A stretch of DNA of 64,000 bases from Anolis sagrei (GCF_037176765.1 NC_090024.1:246414571-246478570); one strand, 5' to 3'. Positions 51,908 to 63,105 are shown, counted from the stretch's first letter. Translations and numbers: made by a program. Notes: generated from the sequence alone by a model not told the origin.

Positions 51908-52615
51908 TGTTGTCGAAGGCTTTCATGGCCGGAATCACTGGGTTGTTGTAGGTTTTTTGGGGTGTCTGGCCATGTTCCAGAAGCATTCTCTCCTGACATT
52001 TCGCCTGCATCTATGGCAAGCATCCTCAGAGGTTGTGAGGTCTCTTGGAAACTAGGAAAACTGAGTTTATATAGGATTGTTGTAGGTTTTTTCGGGCTAT
52101 ATGGCCATGTTCTGGAGGCATTCTCTCCTGACGTTTCTCCTGTATCTATGGCAAGCATCCTCAGAGGTTGTGAGGTCTCTTGGAAACTAGGAAAACTGAG
52201 TTTATATAGGATTGTTGTAGGTTTTTTCGGGCTATATGGCCATGTTCTGGAGGCATTCTCTCCTGACGTTTCTCCTGTATCTATGGCAAGCATCCTCAGA
52301 GGTTGTGAGGTCTCTTGGAAACTAGGAAAACTGAGTTTATATAGGATTGTTGTAGGTTTTTTCGGGCTATATGGCCATGGTCTAGAGGCATTCTCTCCTG
52401 ACGTTTCGCCTGCATCTATGGCAAGCATCCTCAGAGGTAGTGAGGATGCTTTCCATACCTCTGAGGATGCTTGCCATACCTCACTACCTCTGAGGATGCT
52501 TGCCATAGATGCAGGTGAAACGTCAGGAGAGAATGCCTCTAGACCATGGCCATATAGCCCGAAAAAACCCACAACAACCCAGTGATTCCAGCCATGAAAG
52601 CCTTCAACAATACAT
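51908..52615. mobile_element. Penelope-like terminal units: antisense tandem array facing one sense unit
   Basis: Four antisense terminal units (cores near 51995, 52130, 52265 and 52400), the last three at 135-bp spacing, face a sense unit (52485-52615) ending 'gccttcaacaatac'. Each antisense unit includes 'gttgtaggttttttcgggct' and 'ggcaagcatcctcagaggtt'. The stem II sequence is altered in the middle units and intact in the 52400 unit. Confidence 0.88.
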
Positions 52616-54760
52616 TGAGTTTATATATCTGGAAAGTCCAGGGTGGGAGAAAGAACTCTTGTCTGTTGGAGATTAACCAACCTGGGCATAGCATATTATT
52701 TGAGAACACAGAAATGCTGGACCACTCTCACAACCACCATGTCAGGCTACACAGAGAAGCCATTGAAATCCACAAGAAGCATGTGGACAATTTCAACAGA
52801 AAGGAGGAAACCATGAAAATGAACACAATCTGGCTCCCAGTATTTAAAAACTCTAAAATTACAACAGCAAAACAACAGAGAGGAAACAATCAGGGACAGC
52901 TAATCACCTCTCAACAAAAGATTGCCCCAGGTACTAACAAGGTTGTGAGGCAAGAGAGTGACAAGAATGTGTGCAAGAAGGAGCTACAACTGACAAGACT
53001 CAAACACAGGGGAACTCCAGACAAGAAACAATCAGGGACAGCTAATCACCTCTCAACAAAAGATTGCCCCAGGCACTAACAAGGTTGTGAGGCAAGAGAG
53101 TGACAAGAATGTGTGCAAGAAGGAGCTACAACTGACAAGACTCAAACACAGGGGAACTCCAGACAAGAAACAATCAGGGACAGCTAATCACCTCTCAACA
53201 AAAGATTGCCCCAGGCACTAACAAGGTTGTGAGGCAAGAGAGTGACAAGAATGTGTGCAAGAAGGAGCTACAACTGACAAGACTCAAACACAGGGGAACT
53301 CCAGACAAGAAACAATCAGGGACAGCTAATCACCTCTCAACAAAAGATTGCCCCTGCCCCAGGTACTAACAAGGTTGTGAGGCAAGAGAGTGACAAGAAT
53401 GTGTGCAAGAAGGAGCTACAACTGACAAGACTCAAACACAGGGGAACTCCAGACAAGAAACAATCAGGGACAGCTAATCACCTCTCAACAAAAGATTGCC
53501 CCAGGCACTAACAAGGTTGTGAGGCAAGAGAGTGACAAGAATGTGTGCAAGAAGGAGCTACAACTGACAAGACTCAAACACAGGGGAACTCCAGACAAGA
53601 AACAATCAGGGACAGCTAATCACCTCTCAACAAAAGATTGCCCCAGGTACTAACAAGGTTGTGAGGCAAGAGAGTGACAAGAATGTGTGCAAGAAGGAGC
53701 TACAACTGACAAGACTCAAACACAGGGGAACTCCAGACAAGAAACAATCAGGGACAGCTAATCACCTCTCAACAAAAGATTGCCCCAGGTGCTAACAAGG
53801 TTGTGAGGCAAGAGAGTGACAAGAATGTGTGCAAGAAGGAGCTACAACTGACAAGACTCAAACACAGGGGAACTCCAGACAAGAAACAATCAGGGACAGC
53901 TAATCACCTCTCAACAAAAGATTGCCCCAGGTACTAACAAGGTTGTGAGGCAAGAGAGTGACAAGAATGTGTGCAAGAAGGAGCTACAACTGACAAGACT
54001 CAAACACAGGGGAACTCCAGACAAGAAACAATCAGGGACAATTAATCACCTCTCAACAAAAGATTGCCCCAGGTACTAACAAGGTTGTGAGGCAAGAGAG
54101 TGACAAGAATGTGTGCAAGAAGGAGCTACAACTGACAAGACTCAAACACAGGGGAACTCCAGACAAGAAACAATCAGGGACAATTAATCACCTCTCAACA
54201 AAAGATTGCCCCAGGCACTAACAAGGTTGTGAGGCAAGAGAGTGACAAGAATGTGTGCAAGAAGGAGCTACAACTGACAAGACTCAAACACAGGGGAACT
54301 CCAGACAAGAAACAATCAGGGACAGCTAATCACCTCTCAACAAAAGATTGCCCCAGGTACTAACAAGGTTGTGAGGCAAGAGAGTGACAAGAATGTGTGC
54401 AAGAAGGAGCTACAACTGACAAGACTCAAACACAGGGGAACTCCAGACAAGAAACAATCAGGGACAGCTAATCACCTCTCAACAAAGGATTCCCCAGGCA
54501 GTAGCAAGCCACACAAAAAAAAAAAACAGTCAGGCCATCAAATGCTAATCAAGGTGGCCAATCGAAACATTCACACCTAGTTCCAACAGACAAGAGTTCC
54601 TTATCCTACCCTGGTCATTCCACAGATAAATAGACCCAATTTTCCTAGTTTCCAACAGACCTCACAACCTCTAAGGATGCCTGCCACAGATGCAGGCGAA
54701 ACGTCAGGAGAGAATGCTTCTGGAACATGGTCATTCAGCCCGAAAAACTTACAACTACCC
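52616..54760 (+). mobile_element. Penelope-like element body and 3' end with internal minisatellite
   Basis: Sense sequence from 'agtccagggtgggagaaaga' leads into a frame with INQPGHSILFENTEMLDHSH, HVRLHREAIEIHKKHVDNFN and RKEETMKMNTIWLPV (the GIY-YIG C-terminal part). Then come the 142-bp array and the 3' terminal unit (54525-54757) with hammerhead-like core near 54675-54705. The reverse transcriptase is absent. Confidence 0.82.
52895..54510 (+). repeat. 142-bp minisatellite inside the Penelope-like element (11 units)
   Basis: The string 'ggttgtgaggcaagagagtg' falls at 52941, 53083, 53225, 53373, 53515, 53657, 53799, 53941, 54083, 54225 and 54367. The spacing is 142 except one 148 (a 6-bp insertion). 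Units are nearly identical, differing mainly at 'aggtac/aggcac/aggtgc' and 'cagcta/caatta'. The near identity implies recent expansion or an array kept uniform. Confidence 0.95.
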
Positions 54761-55085
54761 ACTCTGAATAAGCATCGCCACAGTGCAGATGGTCCGGCAA
54801 CAATGGTGATAGGTTAGGCGCCCTGAGACCTTTTGACACAGGGCAAAGCATTACTATTTGAATAGATAGATAGGAGAGTGGAGAGTTAGACATAAGATGA
54901 GAAGACATCGTTAAGGAGATTACCAGATTAACTTCCTTAGCTACACAAGAAAGCAGATCTTACCAGACATAATCTTTATTCATGGGCAAAGCATAGTTGG
55001 AGAGTAGTTTGGCTTTTGGCTTCAGAACCATTAGCATAGAGCTTTAATGCTTGTGTTATGGGTGTTGTTATGACTATATTGAATG
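54761..55085. other. Unassigned stretch
   Basis: No known repeat, exon or RNA gene recognised; includes an ATAGATAGATAG microsatellite at about 54862. Confidence 0.4.
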
Positions 55086-55093
55086 GTTTAAAT

Positions 55094-55764
55094 CAGTGGT
55101 TCTCAACCTTCCTAACGCCGTGACCCCTTAATACAATTCCTCATGTTGTGGTGACCCCCAACCCTAAAATTATTTTCGTTGCTATTTCATAGCTGCAATT
55201 TTGCTACTGTTACGAATCATCATGTAAATATCTGATAGGCAGGATGTGTTTTCATTCTCTGGATCTTGGGAGTTGTAGTTGCTGGGATTTATGGTTCATC
55301 TACAATCAAAGAGCATTCTGAACTCCACCAGAGATGGAATTGACCCAAACTTGGCATAGAGAACGCCCATGACCAGCAAAAAATAATGAAAGGGTTAGGT
55401 GAGCATTGGCCTTGAGTTTGGGAGTTGTAGTTCACCTATCTCCAGAAAGCACTGTGGACTCAAACAATGATAGATCTGGACCAAACTTGGCACAAGCAAT
55501 CAATATGCCCAAATGTGAACACTGTTGGGAGTTTGGGGAAAATAGATCTTGACATTTGGGAGTTGTAGTTGCTGGGATTTATAGTTCACCTACAATCAGA
55601 GAGCATTCTGAGCCACACCAGTGATAGAATTGGGCCAGACTTCCCACACAGAAGTCCCATGACCAGCAGAAAATACTGTGTATCCTGATGGTCTTTGGCG
55701 ACCCCTCCAACACCCCATCACGACCCCCCCCCAGGGGTCCCGACCCCCAGGTTGAGAAACACTG
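55094..55764 (-). mobile_element. SPIN-like hAT element, both ends, near-exact TSD
   Basis: Left CAGTGGTTCTCAACCTTCCT, right 'ggttgagaaacactg'. The octamers gtttaaat and gtttaaaa match at seven of eight positions (55086-55093, 55765-55772). The interior shows 'attattttcgttgctatttc' and two 'gggatttatagttcacctac' modules. Non-autonomous. Confidence 0.87.
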
Positions 55765-55863
55765 GTTTAAAATAATGTAATACTAGAATTTGTCTTTAAA
55801 GCAGCTTAGGGGTTGACTGCACAGGGCAGCTGAAAAGCCACTTCGAAACCCATCAAAAAGATG

Positions 55864-56583
55864 ACTTATTTACTTAGGCGATCCCTCATAGCTCAAGAAT
55901 GATTGTCTTCCAGATGTGGTGTCTTGGTGGTGGATATGCGGGTGGCTGTGGAGCCCTAGTCTTGATCCACATGTTCTCCCTTCCGCAGTGAGGACATCAG
56001 TTTCCTGGTCAGGGTTGACTTGATTTGCCCTCCTCTTGGCACGTTTCTCCCTTTCACCCTCCATTCGTGCCTCTTTGAATTCTGCAGCACTGCTGGTCAC
56101 AGCTGACCTCCAGCTGGAGCGCTCAAGGGCCAGGGCTTCCCAGTTCTCAGTGTCTATGTCACAGTGTTTGCAGTTGGCTTTGAGCCCATCTTTCAATCTC
56201 TTTCCTGTCCACCAACATTACGTTTTCAGTTCTTGAGTTTGGAGGAGAGCAACTGCTTTGGGAGACAGTGGTTGGGCATCCGGACAACGTGGCCAGTTCA
56301 GCGGAGTTAATGATGGAGGACCATCGCTTCTTTGCTTCTTCTTCCAGCACACTGACATTTGTCCACCTGTCCACCTGTCTTCCCAAGAGATTTGCAGGAT
56401 TTTTTGGAGGCAGCGCTGATGGAATAGTTCCAGGAGTTGCATGTAACGTCTGTAGACAGTCCATGTTTCACAGGCATAGAGCAGGGTTGGGAGGACAATA
56501 GCTTTATAAACAAGCCCCTTGGTCTCCCTACAGATGTCCTGGTCCTCAAACACTCTCTGCTTCATTCGGAAAGATATAGACAG
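55864..56583 (-). mobile_element. RTE-like LINE ORF2 C-terminal fragment, cut by the hAT insertion
   Basis: The antisense frame 56218-56565 reads QRVFEDQDICRETKGLVYKA, VLPTLLYACETWTVYRRYMQ and LLELFHQRCLQKIL, the 'LPTLLYGCETWT..RRH...LE.FH.RCLR' C-terminus of an RTE-like family. A downstream part reads GLKANCKHCDIDTENWEALA. The hAT begins at 56584, so the LINE should continue past the hAT's far end. Confidence 0.75.
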
Positions 56584-56878
56584 TAGGCCTGTCTGTTTTG
56601 TATCGTTAATTCGTTATTCGTTTTTTATTCGTTTATTTTTTAATATCCGACGCGATATCAAAACAATATTTTCAAACCCGGAAGGGTTTGAAAATATCGA
56701 AGCAGAAGCCTCCATTTTTTTACGAGCTGAAGCTCGTCTCGTTAATGGGGGAGGCGTGCTGCTGCTGTGTGCTGCTTCTGTGCTTCAGTGCTGTGCTGGC
56801 CTGGGTGGCTGGGAGCCAATCCGGCGCTCCCAGCCACCAATGCTGGCATCGTGGCTGGTTTTGATTGGCCAGGGAGGG

Positions 56879-56912
56879 CTTTAAAAGGAGCTCCGCGCGG
56901 CCGCGGAGCTCA
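56879..56912 (+). promoter_or_regulatory. Promoter-like site of the hAT element
   Basis: A TATA-like CTTTAAAAGG at 56879-56888 overlaps a hairpin: arms gagctccgcg (56888-56897) and cgcggagctc (56902-56911) with loop cggc. It lies some 3.7 kb upstream of the transposase start, so a spliced leader or the arrays would lie between. No experimental evidence. Confidence 0.4.
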
Positions 56913-57099
56913 TTTGGCGAGGCGTTTGAGGAGAGAGGTGTGTGGGAGGAGGGTGTGCTCGCTCTCACAGTGCTGCTTGCTTGCCGGACCGGTGCTTGTT
57001 GCTTGGGGTTGGGGGTTCTAAGAACTCCTTTACTTTTACCTTTTGTGTGTTTTTCTTTTTATTTTGGTCCCTGTTGGTCCCTGTTTGTGGTCTGTGTGG

Positions 57100-59262
57100 T
57101 CCACAGCAGGGCGATTTCCTCCTTTTTTTGCATTTCTGACTATTTTTTAAAATACCTTAAGTGTTATTCTTTAAAAAAAATACCAAAAAAAATTCAGAAA
57201 TATTCCAAAGCTCTTGTGTGGCTGCTGAGTACTCCTGTTGGACCCTGTGGCTCTGTGCACCACAGCAGGGCGATAATTTCCTCCTTTTTTGCATTTCTGA
57301 CTATTTTTTAAAATACCTTAAGTGTTATTCTTTCCAAAAAAATACCAATAAAAATTCAGAAATATTCCAAAGCTCTTGTGTGGCTGCTGAGTACTCCTGT
57401 TGGACCCTGTGGCTCTGTGCACCACAGCAGGGCGATAATTTCCTCCTTTTTTGCATTTCTGACTATTTTTTAAAATACCTTAAGTGTTATTCTTTCCAAA
57501 AAAATACCAATAAAAATTCAGAAATATTCCAAAGCTCTTGTGTGGCTGCTGAGTACTCCTGTTGGACCCTGTGGCTCTGTGCACCACAGCAGGGCGATAA
57601 TTTCCTCCTTTTTTGCATTTCTGACTATTTTTTAAAATACCTTAAGTGTTATTCTTTCCAAAAAAATACCAAAAAAAATTCAGAAATATTCCAAAGCTCT
57701 TGTGTGGCTGCTGAGTACTCCTGTTGGACCCTGTGGCTCTGTGCACCACAGCAGGGCGATAATTTCCTCCTTTTTTGCATTTCTGACTATTTTTTAAAAT
57801 ACCTTAAGTGTTATTCTTTCCAAAAAAATACCAATAAAAATTCAGAAATATTCCAAAGCTCTTGTGTGGCTGCTGAGTACTCCTGTTGGACCCTGTGGCT
57901 CTGTGCACCACAGCAGGGCGATAATTTCCTCCTTTTTTGCATTTCTGACTATTTTTTAAAATACCTTAAGTGTTATTCTTTCCAAAAAAATACCAAAAAA
58001 AATTCAGAAATATTCCAAAGCTCTTGTGTGGCTGCTGAGTACTCCTGTTGGACCCTGTGGCTCTGTGCACCACAGCAGGGCGATAATTTCCTCCTTTTTT
58101 GCATTTCTGACTATTTCTACAAATACCTTAAGTGTTATTCTTTCCAAAAAAATACCAATAAAAATTCAGAAATATTCCAAAGCTCTTGTGTGGCTGCTGA
58201 GTACTCCTGTTGGACCCTGTGGCTCTGTGCACCACAGCAGGGCGATAATTTCCTCCTTTTTTGCATTTCTGACTATTTTTTAAAATACCTTAAGTGTTAT
58301 TCTTTCCAAAAAAATACCAATAAAAATTCAGAAATATTCCAAAGCTCTTGTGTGGCTGCTGAGTACTCCTGTTGGACCCTGTGGCTCTGTGCACCACAGC
58401 AGGGCGATAATTTCCTCCTTTTTTGCATTTCTGACTATTTTTTAAAATACCTTAAGTGTTATTCTTTCCAAAAAAATACCAAAAAAAATTCAGAAATATT
58501 CCAAAGCTCTTGTGTGGCTGCTGAGTACTCCTGTTGGACCCTGTGGCTCTGTGCACCACAGCAGGGCGATAATTTCCTCCTTTTTTGCATTTCTGACTAT
58601 TTTTTAAAATACCTTAAGTGTTATTCTTTCCAAAAAAATACCAAAAAAAATTCAGAAATATTCCAAAGCTCTTGTGTGGCTGCTGAGTACTCCTGTTGGA
58701 CCCTGTGGCTCTGTGCACCACAGCAGGGCGATAATTTCCTCCTTTTTTGCATTTCTGACTATTTTTTAAAATACCTTAAGTGTTATTCTTTCCAAAAAAA
58801 TACCAAAAAAAATTCAGAAATATTCCAAAGCTCTTGTGTGGCTGCTGAGTACTCCTGTTGGACCCTGTGGCTCTGTGCACCACAGCAGGGCGATAATTTC
58901 CTCCTTTTTTGCATTTCTGACTATTTCTACAAATACCTTAAGTGTTATTCTTTCCAAAAAAATACCAATAAAAATTCAGAAATATTCCAAAGCTCTTGTG
59001 TGGCTGCTGAGTACTCCTGTTGGACCCTGTGGCTCTGTGCACCACAGCAGGGCGATAATTTCCTCCTTTTTTGCATTTCTGACTATTTTTTAAAATACCT
59101 TAAGTGTTATTCTTTCCAAAAAAATACCAATAAAAATTCAGAAATATTCCAAAGCTCTTGTGTGGCTGCTGAGTACTCCTGTTGGACCCTGTGGCTCTGT
59201 GCACCACAGCAGGGCGATAATTTCCTCCTTTTTTGCATTTCTGACTATTTCTACAAATAATA
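57100..59262 (+). repeat. 162-bp satellite-like array in the hAT 5' region (13 units)
   Basis: The string 'ctcttgtgtggctgctgag' starts at 57211 and then every 162 bp to 59155 (13 units), after a partial diverged unit. Units are nearly identical. Variants alternate at 'taccaataaaa' versus 'taccaaaaaaa' and at 'ttttttaaaat' versus 'tttctacaaat'. Because 162 is 3 x 54, one frame stays open for about 2.1 kb, but it has no ATG start and is not regarded as a gene. Confidence 0.95.
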
Positions 59263-60535
59263 CCTTTAGTGTATATTCTTAAGTGTATTTCTTTTTACCA
59301 AAAAATACTCAAAAAATTCCAAAAAAATACTGAAACTCTCCTGTGTGTCCGAGTCTCCAGTTGGTCCCTGTTTGTGGCTGTTCCTCGCCCACGGCAGCGC
59401 CATTTTCTGCTTCATTTTGCATTGCTGACTATTTTTAAAAAATACCTTTAGTGTATTTCATTTTTCCAAAAAATACTCAAAAAATTCCAAAAAAATACTG
59501 AAACTCTCCTGTGTGTCCGAGTCTCCAGTTGGTCCCTGTTTGTGGCTGCTCCTCGCCCACGGCAGCGCCATTTTCTGCTTCATTTTGCATTGCTGACTAT
59601 TTTTAAAAAATACCTTTAGTGTATTTCATTTTTCCAAAAAATACTCAAAAAATTCCAAAAAAATACTGAAACTCTCCTGTGTGTCCGAGTCTCCAGTTGG
59701 TCCCTGTTTGTAGCTGTTCCTCGCCCACGGCAGCGCCATTTTCTGCTTCATTTTGCATTGCTGACTATTTTTAAAAAATACCTTTAGTGTATTTCATTTT
59801 TCCAAAAAATACTCAAAAAATTCCAAAAAAATACTGAAACTCTCCTGTGTGTCCGAGTCTCCAGTTGGTCCCTGTTTGTGGCTGCTCCTCGCCCACGGCA
59901 GCGCCATTTTCTGCTTCATTTTGCATTGCTGACTATTTTTAAAAAATACCTTTAGTGTATTTCATTTTTCCAAAAAATACTCAAAAAATTCCAAAAAAAT
60001 ACTGAAACTCTCCTGTGTGTCCGAGTCTCCAGTTGGTCCCTGTTTGTGGCTGTTCCTCGCCCACGGCAGCGCCATTTTCTGCTTCATTTTGCATTGCTGA
60101 CTATTTTTAAAAAATACCTTTAGTGTATTTCATTTTTCCAAAAAATACTCAAAAAATTCCAAAAAAATACTGAAACTCTCCTGTGTGTCCGAGTCTCCAG
60201 TTGGTCCCTGTTTGTGGCTGTTCCTCGCCCACGGCAGCGCCATTTTCTGCTTCATTTTGCATTGCTGACTATTTTTAAAAAATACCTTTAGTGTATTTCA
60301 TTTTTCCAAAAAATACTCAAAAAATTCCAAAAAAATACTGAAACTCTCCTGTGTGTCCGAGTCTCCAGTTGGTCCCTGTTTGTGGCTGCTCCTCGCCCAC
60401 GGCAGCGCCATTTTCTGCTTCATTTTGCATTGCTGACTATTTTTAAAAAATACCTTTAGTGTATTTCATTTTTCCAAAAAAAAATACTCAAAAAATTCCA
60501 AAAAAATACTGAAACTCCCCTGTGTGTCTGTGTCT
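59263..60535 (+). repeat. 168-bp array related to the 162-bp array (7 units plus partial)
   Basis: 'gagtctccagttggtccctg' recurs at 59351, 59519, 59687, 59855, 60023, 60191 and 60359, exactly 168 bp apart, with an altered eighth at about 60528. It shares the order 'ttggtccctg', 'tgtggctg', 'cacggcag', 'tttgcattgctgactattt' and 'aaatacctttagtgt' with the 162-bp unit, so both arise from one ancestral repeat. Confidence 0.95.
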
Positions 60536-60603
60536 CTAGTTGCCAACTCAAAGTCATACAATACAGTGCTTGATCGCTCATTTGTGTGCTTCCAACCTGT
60601 GTG

Positions 60604-63105
60604 ATGAAACGCTTCCTTCCTGGCTTTTCTAGTCGCAAGGGCCAAGTGCTATCGCGAATACCAAAGAAAGGCAGGGGACTGCAGATGGACACATTGACAA
60701 GAAGGGAACATTCAACCGACGAGATGGTTATTGAAACACCCACAGATGCTTCAACCAGCAGTGAGATGGGAGGACCTCCTCCTTATTCCTCAGTTCGAAA
60801 GACTCTACATTCAGATCCTGATGTCCTTCCAAGTACCTCTCATACTAGTAGTTGTTATGAAGAGGAGGGCGAGGAGGCGGACGTGTCTGAGGAATGGGAG
60901 GAAGGAGACAATAATATGGAATCTGCTTCCACCACAGGAATTAGTGATGAAGAGGACTGCTTGGTGCTGCAGGGCGAGCCACAGAAACAACCAACAACAA
61001 GCCCTTTTACAAACACCGACAGTCCAAACACGAGCATGAGTAGTACATCTCAAGTGCGTGGTAGGGGTAGGCCGAGATCGCTCCTATGGGATCATTACGA
61101 CGTCCATAAGGACAAGGCCACTTTGGCCGTTTGCAGGCATTGCGGTGCGAACGTCAGCAGAGGAAAAGATATGAGGCATCTTGCCACAACAGGGCTAAGT
61201 ACGCACATGAGGAGACACCACCCAACTGTGAAGTTGGACGTAGTTGAAGTCGCCAGCACATGCAGCAGCACTCCGAACACACCAACAGGCCCCGTGCAGA
61301 AAACCTTTGATGCTTGGGGCCTGCAAGTTACAAGGATGAGATCTGGAGTTAAGGCGCCATCAGTGAAGGAAATAACACGTCGCCTGGGAGAGATGATGGC
61401 TCTGGACCACCAGCCCTTCCGTATGGTGGAACGGGAAGGTTTCCGCCGATTTGTTCACCTCCTGGCACCATGGTACAAGATCCCAAGTCGCATAACTTTC
61501 TCTCAAACAGTCATTCCCGCTTTGTTCGAGGGATGCAAGCAACGTCTCAGGAACCTTTTGAGCAAGTCACAACCCGTCCATGTACATTTCACCTCTGATA
61601 TCTGGACGAGCACGGGAGGAGGGCATTCCTATTTGTCCCTGACCGCTCACTGGTGGGAGATGGAGGGTTGCCAAGACTCGGGTCATCGTTGGGCACTCCT
61701 GTCCCTTGAGGTGATCGATACGGATCACAGGGCCGACACCATTTCTGAGTACTTGCGAGAGATGATGAGAGACTGGATGCGGCATACTCATTCTGGTGGT
61801 ACTAACTCGGGATTCATGGTCACAGACGCAGGAAGGAACATGATCCGGGCGGTCGAAACTGCCGGCTTCACTAACGTAACATGCATGGCGCACTTGCTGC
61901 ATAACTGCGTAAAAGATGGGTTCAAGGGGACCGATGAGAACAGCGCCACCGCCGTCTCTCAACTCATTGAGCGTTGCCGCAGAATCTCGGGCTTCTTCCA
62001 CCGTAGCTCTAAGTCTGCAAAACTGCTGCGTGACAGGCAAATCCTGGAGCGCCTCCCACAACACCGGTTACTGCAGGATGTCCCCACCCGCTGGAACTCC
62101 ACCTACATCATGTTGGAGCGCATGGTGGAGCAACAGAGGGCAGTCCATGCTGTCTCGCTGTCAATTGCGGCTCCGATAAACAAGCTGGTCCCCAACAACC
62201 AGGAGTGGATGACCATCACTCAGCTGGTTGAGATCCTAGAACCGTTCAAACTGGCAACCGAAAAACTTTCAGGAGACAAAGCAATACTCAGCCATGTGCT
62301 CCCAGTCGTCTCGCGTTTGAAGAGCCATTTGGAGTCGCTGGGTGGACAAAGTACATTGCAGTGTACGGCTGGGCCCTTGACTCCACAGGCCCAGGAGGTG
62401 GTCAGAAAGTTGAATTTGTCCCTCCGTAAACGTCTTCTACCGTTGACAGAGAGTAAGACTCATGTTTTGGCAGCACTCTGCGACCCTTCCATCAAGGACA
62501 CTGTCTGCTCCAAAGAACTGCCAAAGTGGAAGGCCGAACTTATCTCGCTTGTGAGAGAAGAATACTCTCGGAGGGTGGGGGAACGCTCAGAGCAAATTCC
62601 TTCTGCCGTTACTCCCCCAAACACCAGCGGTTATGGCAGCACCGATAACGTCACACCCACCTTGCCACCTATCAGGGATGAAGCAAGAGCACTGCAGCTG
62701 AAAAAGAGGAGAGCGGAGCGTTTCATTCCCGACAGTATAGCTTTGATGGCAGGGCAAGGAACATCTTCGTCGGCCCGGGCAGCAAATATGGACTCGGCAG
62801 AGTTCTCTGTCAATCGGTACTTTGACGAGCCTCAGGAGGATGTAGACACCGATCCATTGGCGTACTGGTCCTCAAAAAGGAGTACATGGCCTGACCTCTC
62901 AACCGTAGCCCGCAAGTTTCTCAGCTGCCCACCAACTAGCGTGCAGAGTGAGAGGGTTTTCAGCCTGGCAGGAGATGTCGTCACCCTCCAACGTACCTCA
63001 CTCAACCCCCTTTCGGTGGAAAAGCTGGTGTTCTTAAAGGCCAACTTGCCACTTTTGGGCTACCCGGAGATAGATTTCGACACCAACCCTGGCTCCGTGC
63101 GGTAG
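60604..63105 (+). CDS. hAT transposase (Ac/ZBED-like), uninterrupted, 833 aa
   Basis: Cuts and rejoins DNA at the element ends. The frame has no internal stop. The first ATG is 60604 (MKRFLPGFSSRKGQ); the frame is open a little further upstream without an ATG. Domains: an acidic, Ser/Thr-rich N-terminus (about 30-140); a BED zinc finger with C177, C180, H201 and H205/206 after an RGRGRPR basic patch; an RNase H-like catalytic core with D332 (TSDIWTS), D408 (TDAGRN), C427/H430 (CMAHLLH), RWNSTY of the insertion domain and E783 (SERVFSLAGD); then the hAT C-terminal dimerisation block (YWSSKRSTWPDL to VEKLVFLKANL). The whole catalytic triad and BED ligands are present, so the protein could be active. 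Host domestication is unlikely because it sits inside its own TIR element. Confidence 0.93.
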   Translation: MKRFLPGFSSRKGQVLSRIPKKGRGLQMDTLTRREHSTDEMVIETPTDASTSSEMGGPPPYSSVRKTLHSDPDVLPSTSHTSSCYEEEGEEADVSEEWEEGDNNMESASTTGISDEEDCLVLQGEPQKQPTTSPFTNTDSPNTSMSSTSQVRGRGRPRSLLWDHYDVHKDKATLAVCRHCGANVSRGKDMRHLATTGLSTHMRRHHPTVKLDVVEVASTCSSTPNTPTGPVQKTFDAWGLQVTRMRSGVKAPSVKEITRRLGEMMALDHQPFRMVEREGFRRFVHLLAPWYKIPSRITFSQTVIPALFEGCKQRLRNLLSKSQPVHVHFTSDIWTSTGGGHSYLSLTAHWWEMEGCQDSGHRWALLSLEVIDTDHRADTISEYLREMMRDWMRHTHSGGTNSGFMVTDAGRNMIRAVETAGFTNVTCMAHLLHNCVKDGFKGTDENSATAVSQLIERCRRISGFFHRSSKSAKLLRDRQILERLPQHRLLQDVPTRWNSTYIMLERMVEQQRAVHAVSLSIAAPINKLVPNNQEWMTITQLVEILEPFKLATEKLSGDKAILSHVLPVVSRLKSHLESLGGQSTLQCTAGPLTPQAQEVVRKLNLSLRKRLLPLTESKTHVLAALCDPSIKDTVCSKELPKWKAELISLVREEYSRRVGERSEQIPSAVTPPNTSGYGSTDNVTPTLPPIRDEARALQLKKRRAERFIPDSIALMAGQGTSSSARAANMDSAEFSVNRYFDEPQEDVDTDPLAYWSSKRSTWPDLSTVARKFLSCPPTSVQSERVFSLAGDVVTLQRTSLNPLSVEKLVFLKANLPLLGYPEIDFDTNPGSVR

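Noticed and set aside
51859-52585. Long frames on both strands with repeated AGETSGENASRTWPYSPKKP-like units
   Set aside because: These are translations of the non-coding Penelope-like terminal units, which stay open because the 135-bp spacing is a multiple of three.
57161-59260. A 699-codon open frame across the 162-bp array (repetitive, Ser/Cys/Trp/Phe-containing 54-aa unit)
   Set aside because: The unit length is a multiple of three, so one stop-free unit keeps the frame open. It starts at GTG, has no ATG start, and the sister 168-bp array does not preserve a frame.
60586-60603. Transposase start at a GTG at 60586
   Set aside because: A vertebrate gene would use ATG. The first in-frame ATG is 60604, and the six extra codons are probably untranslated.
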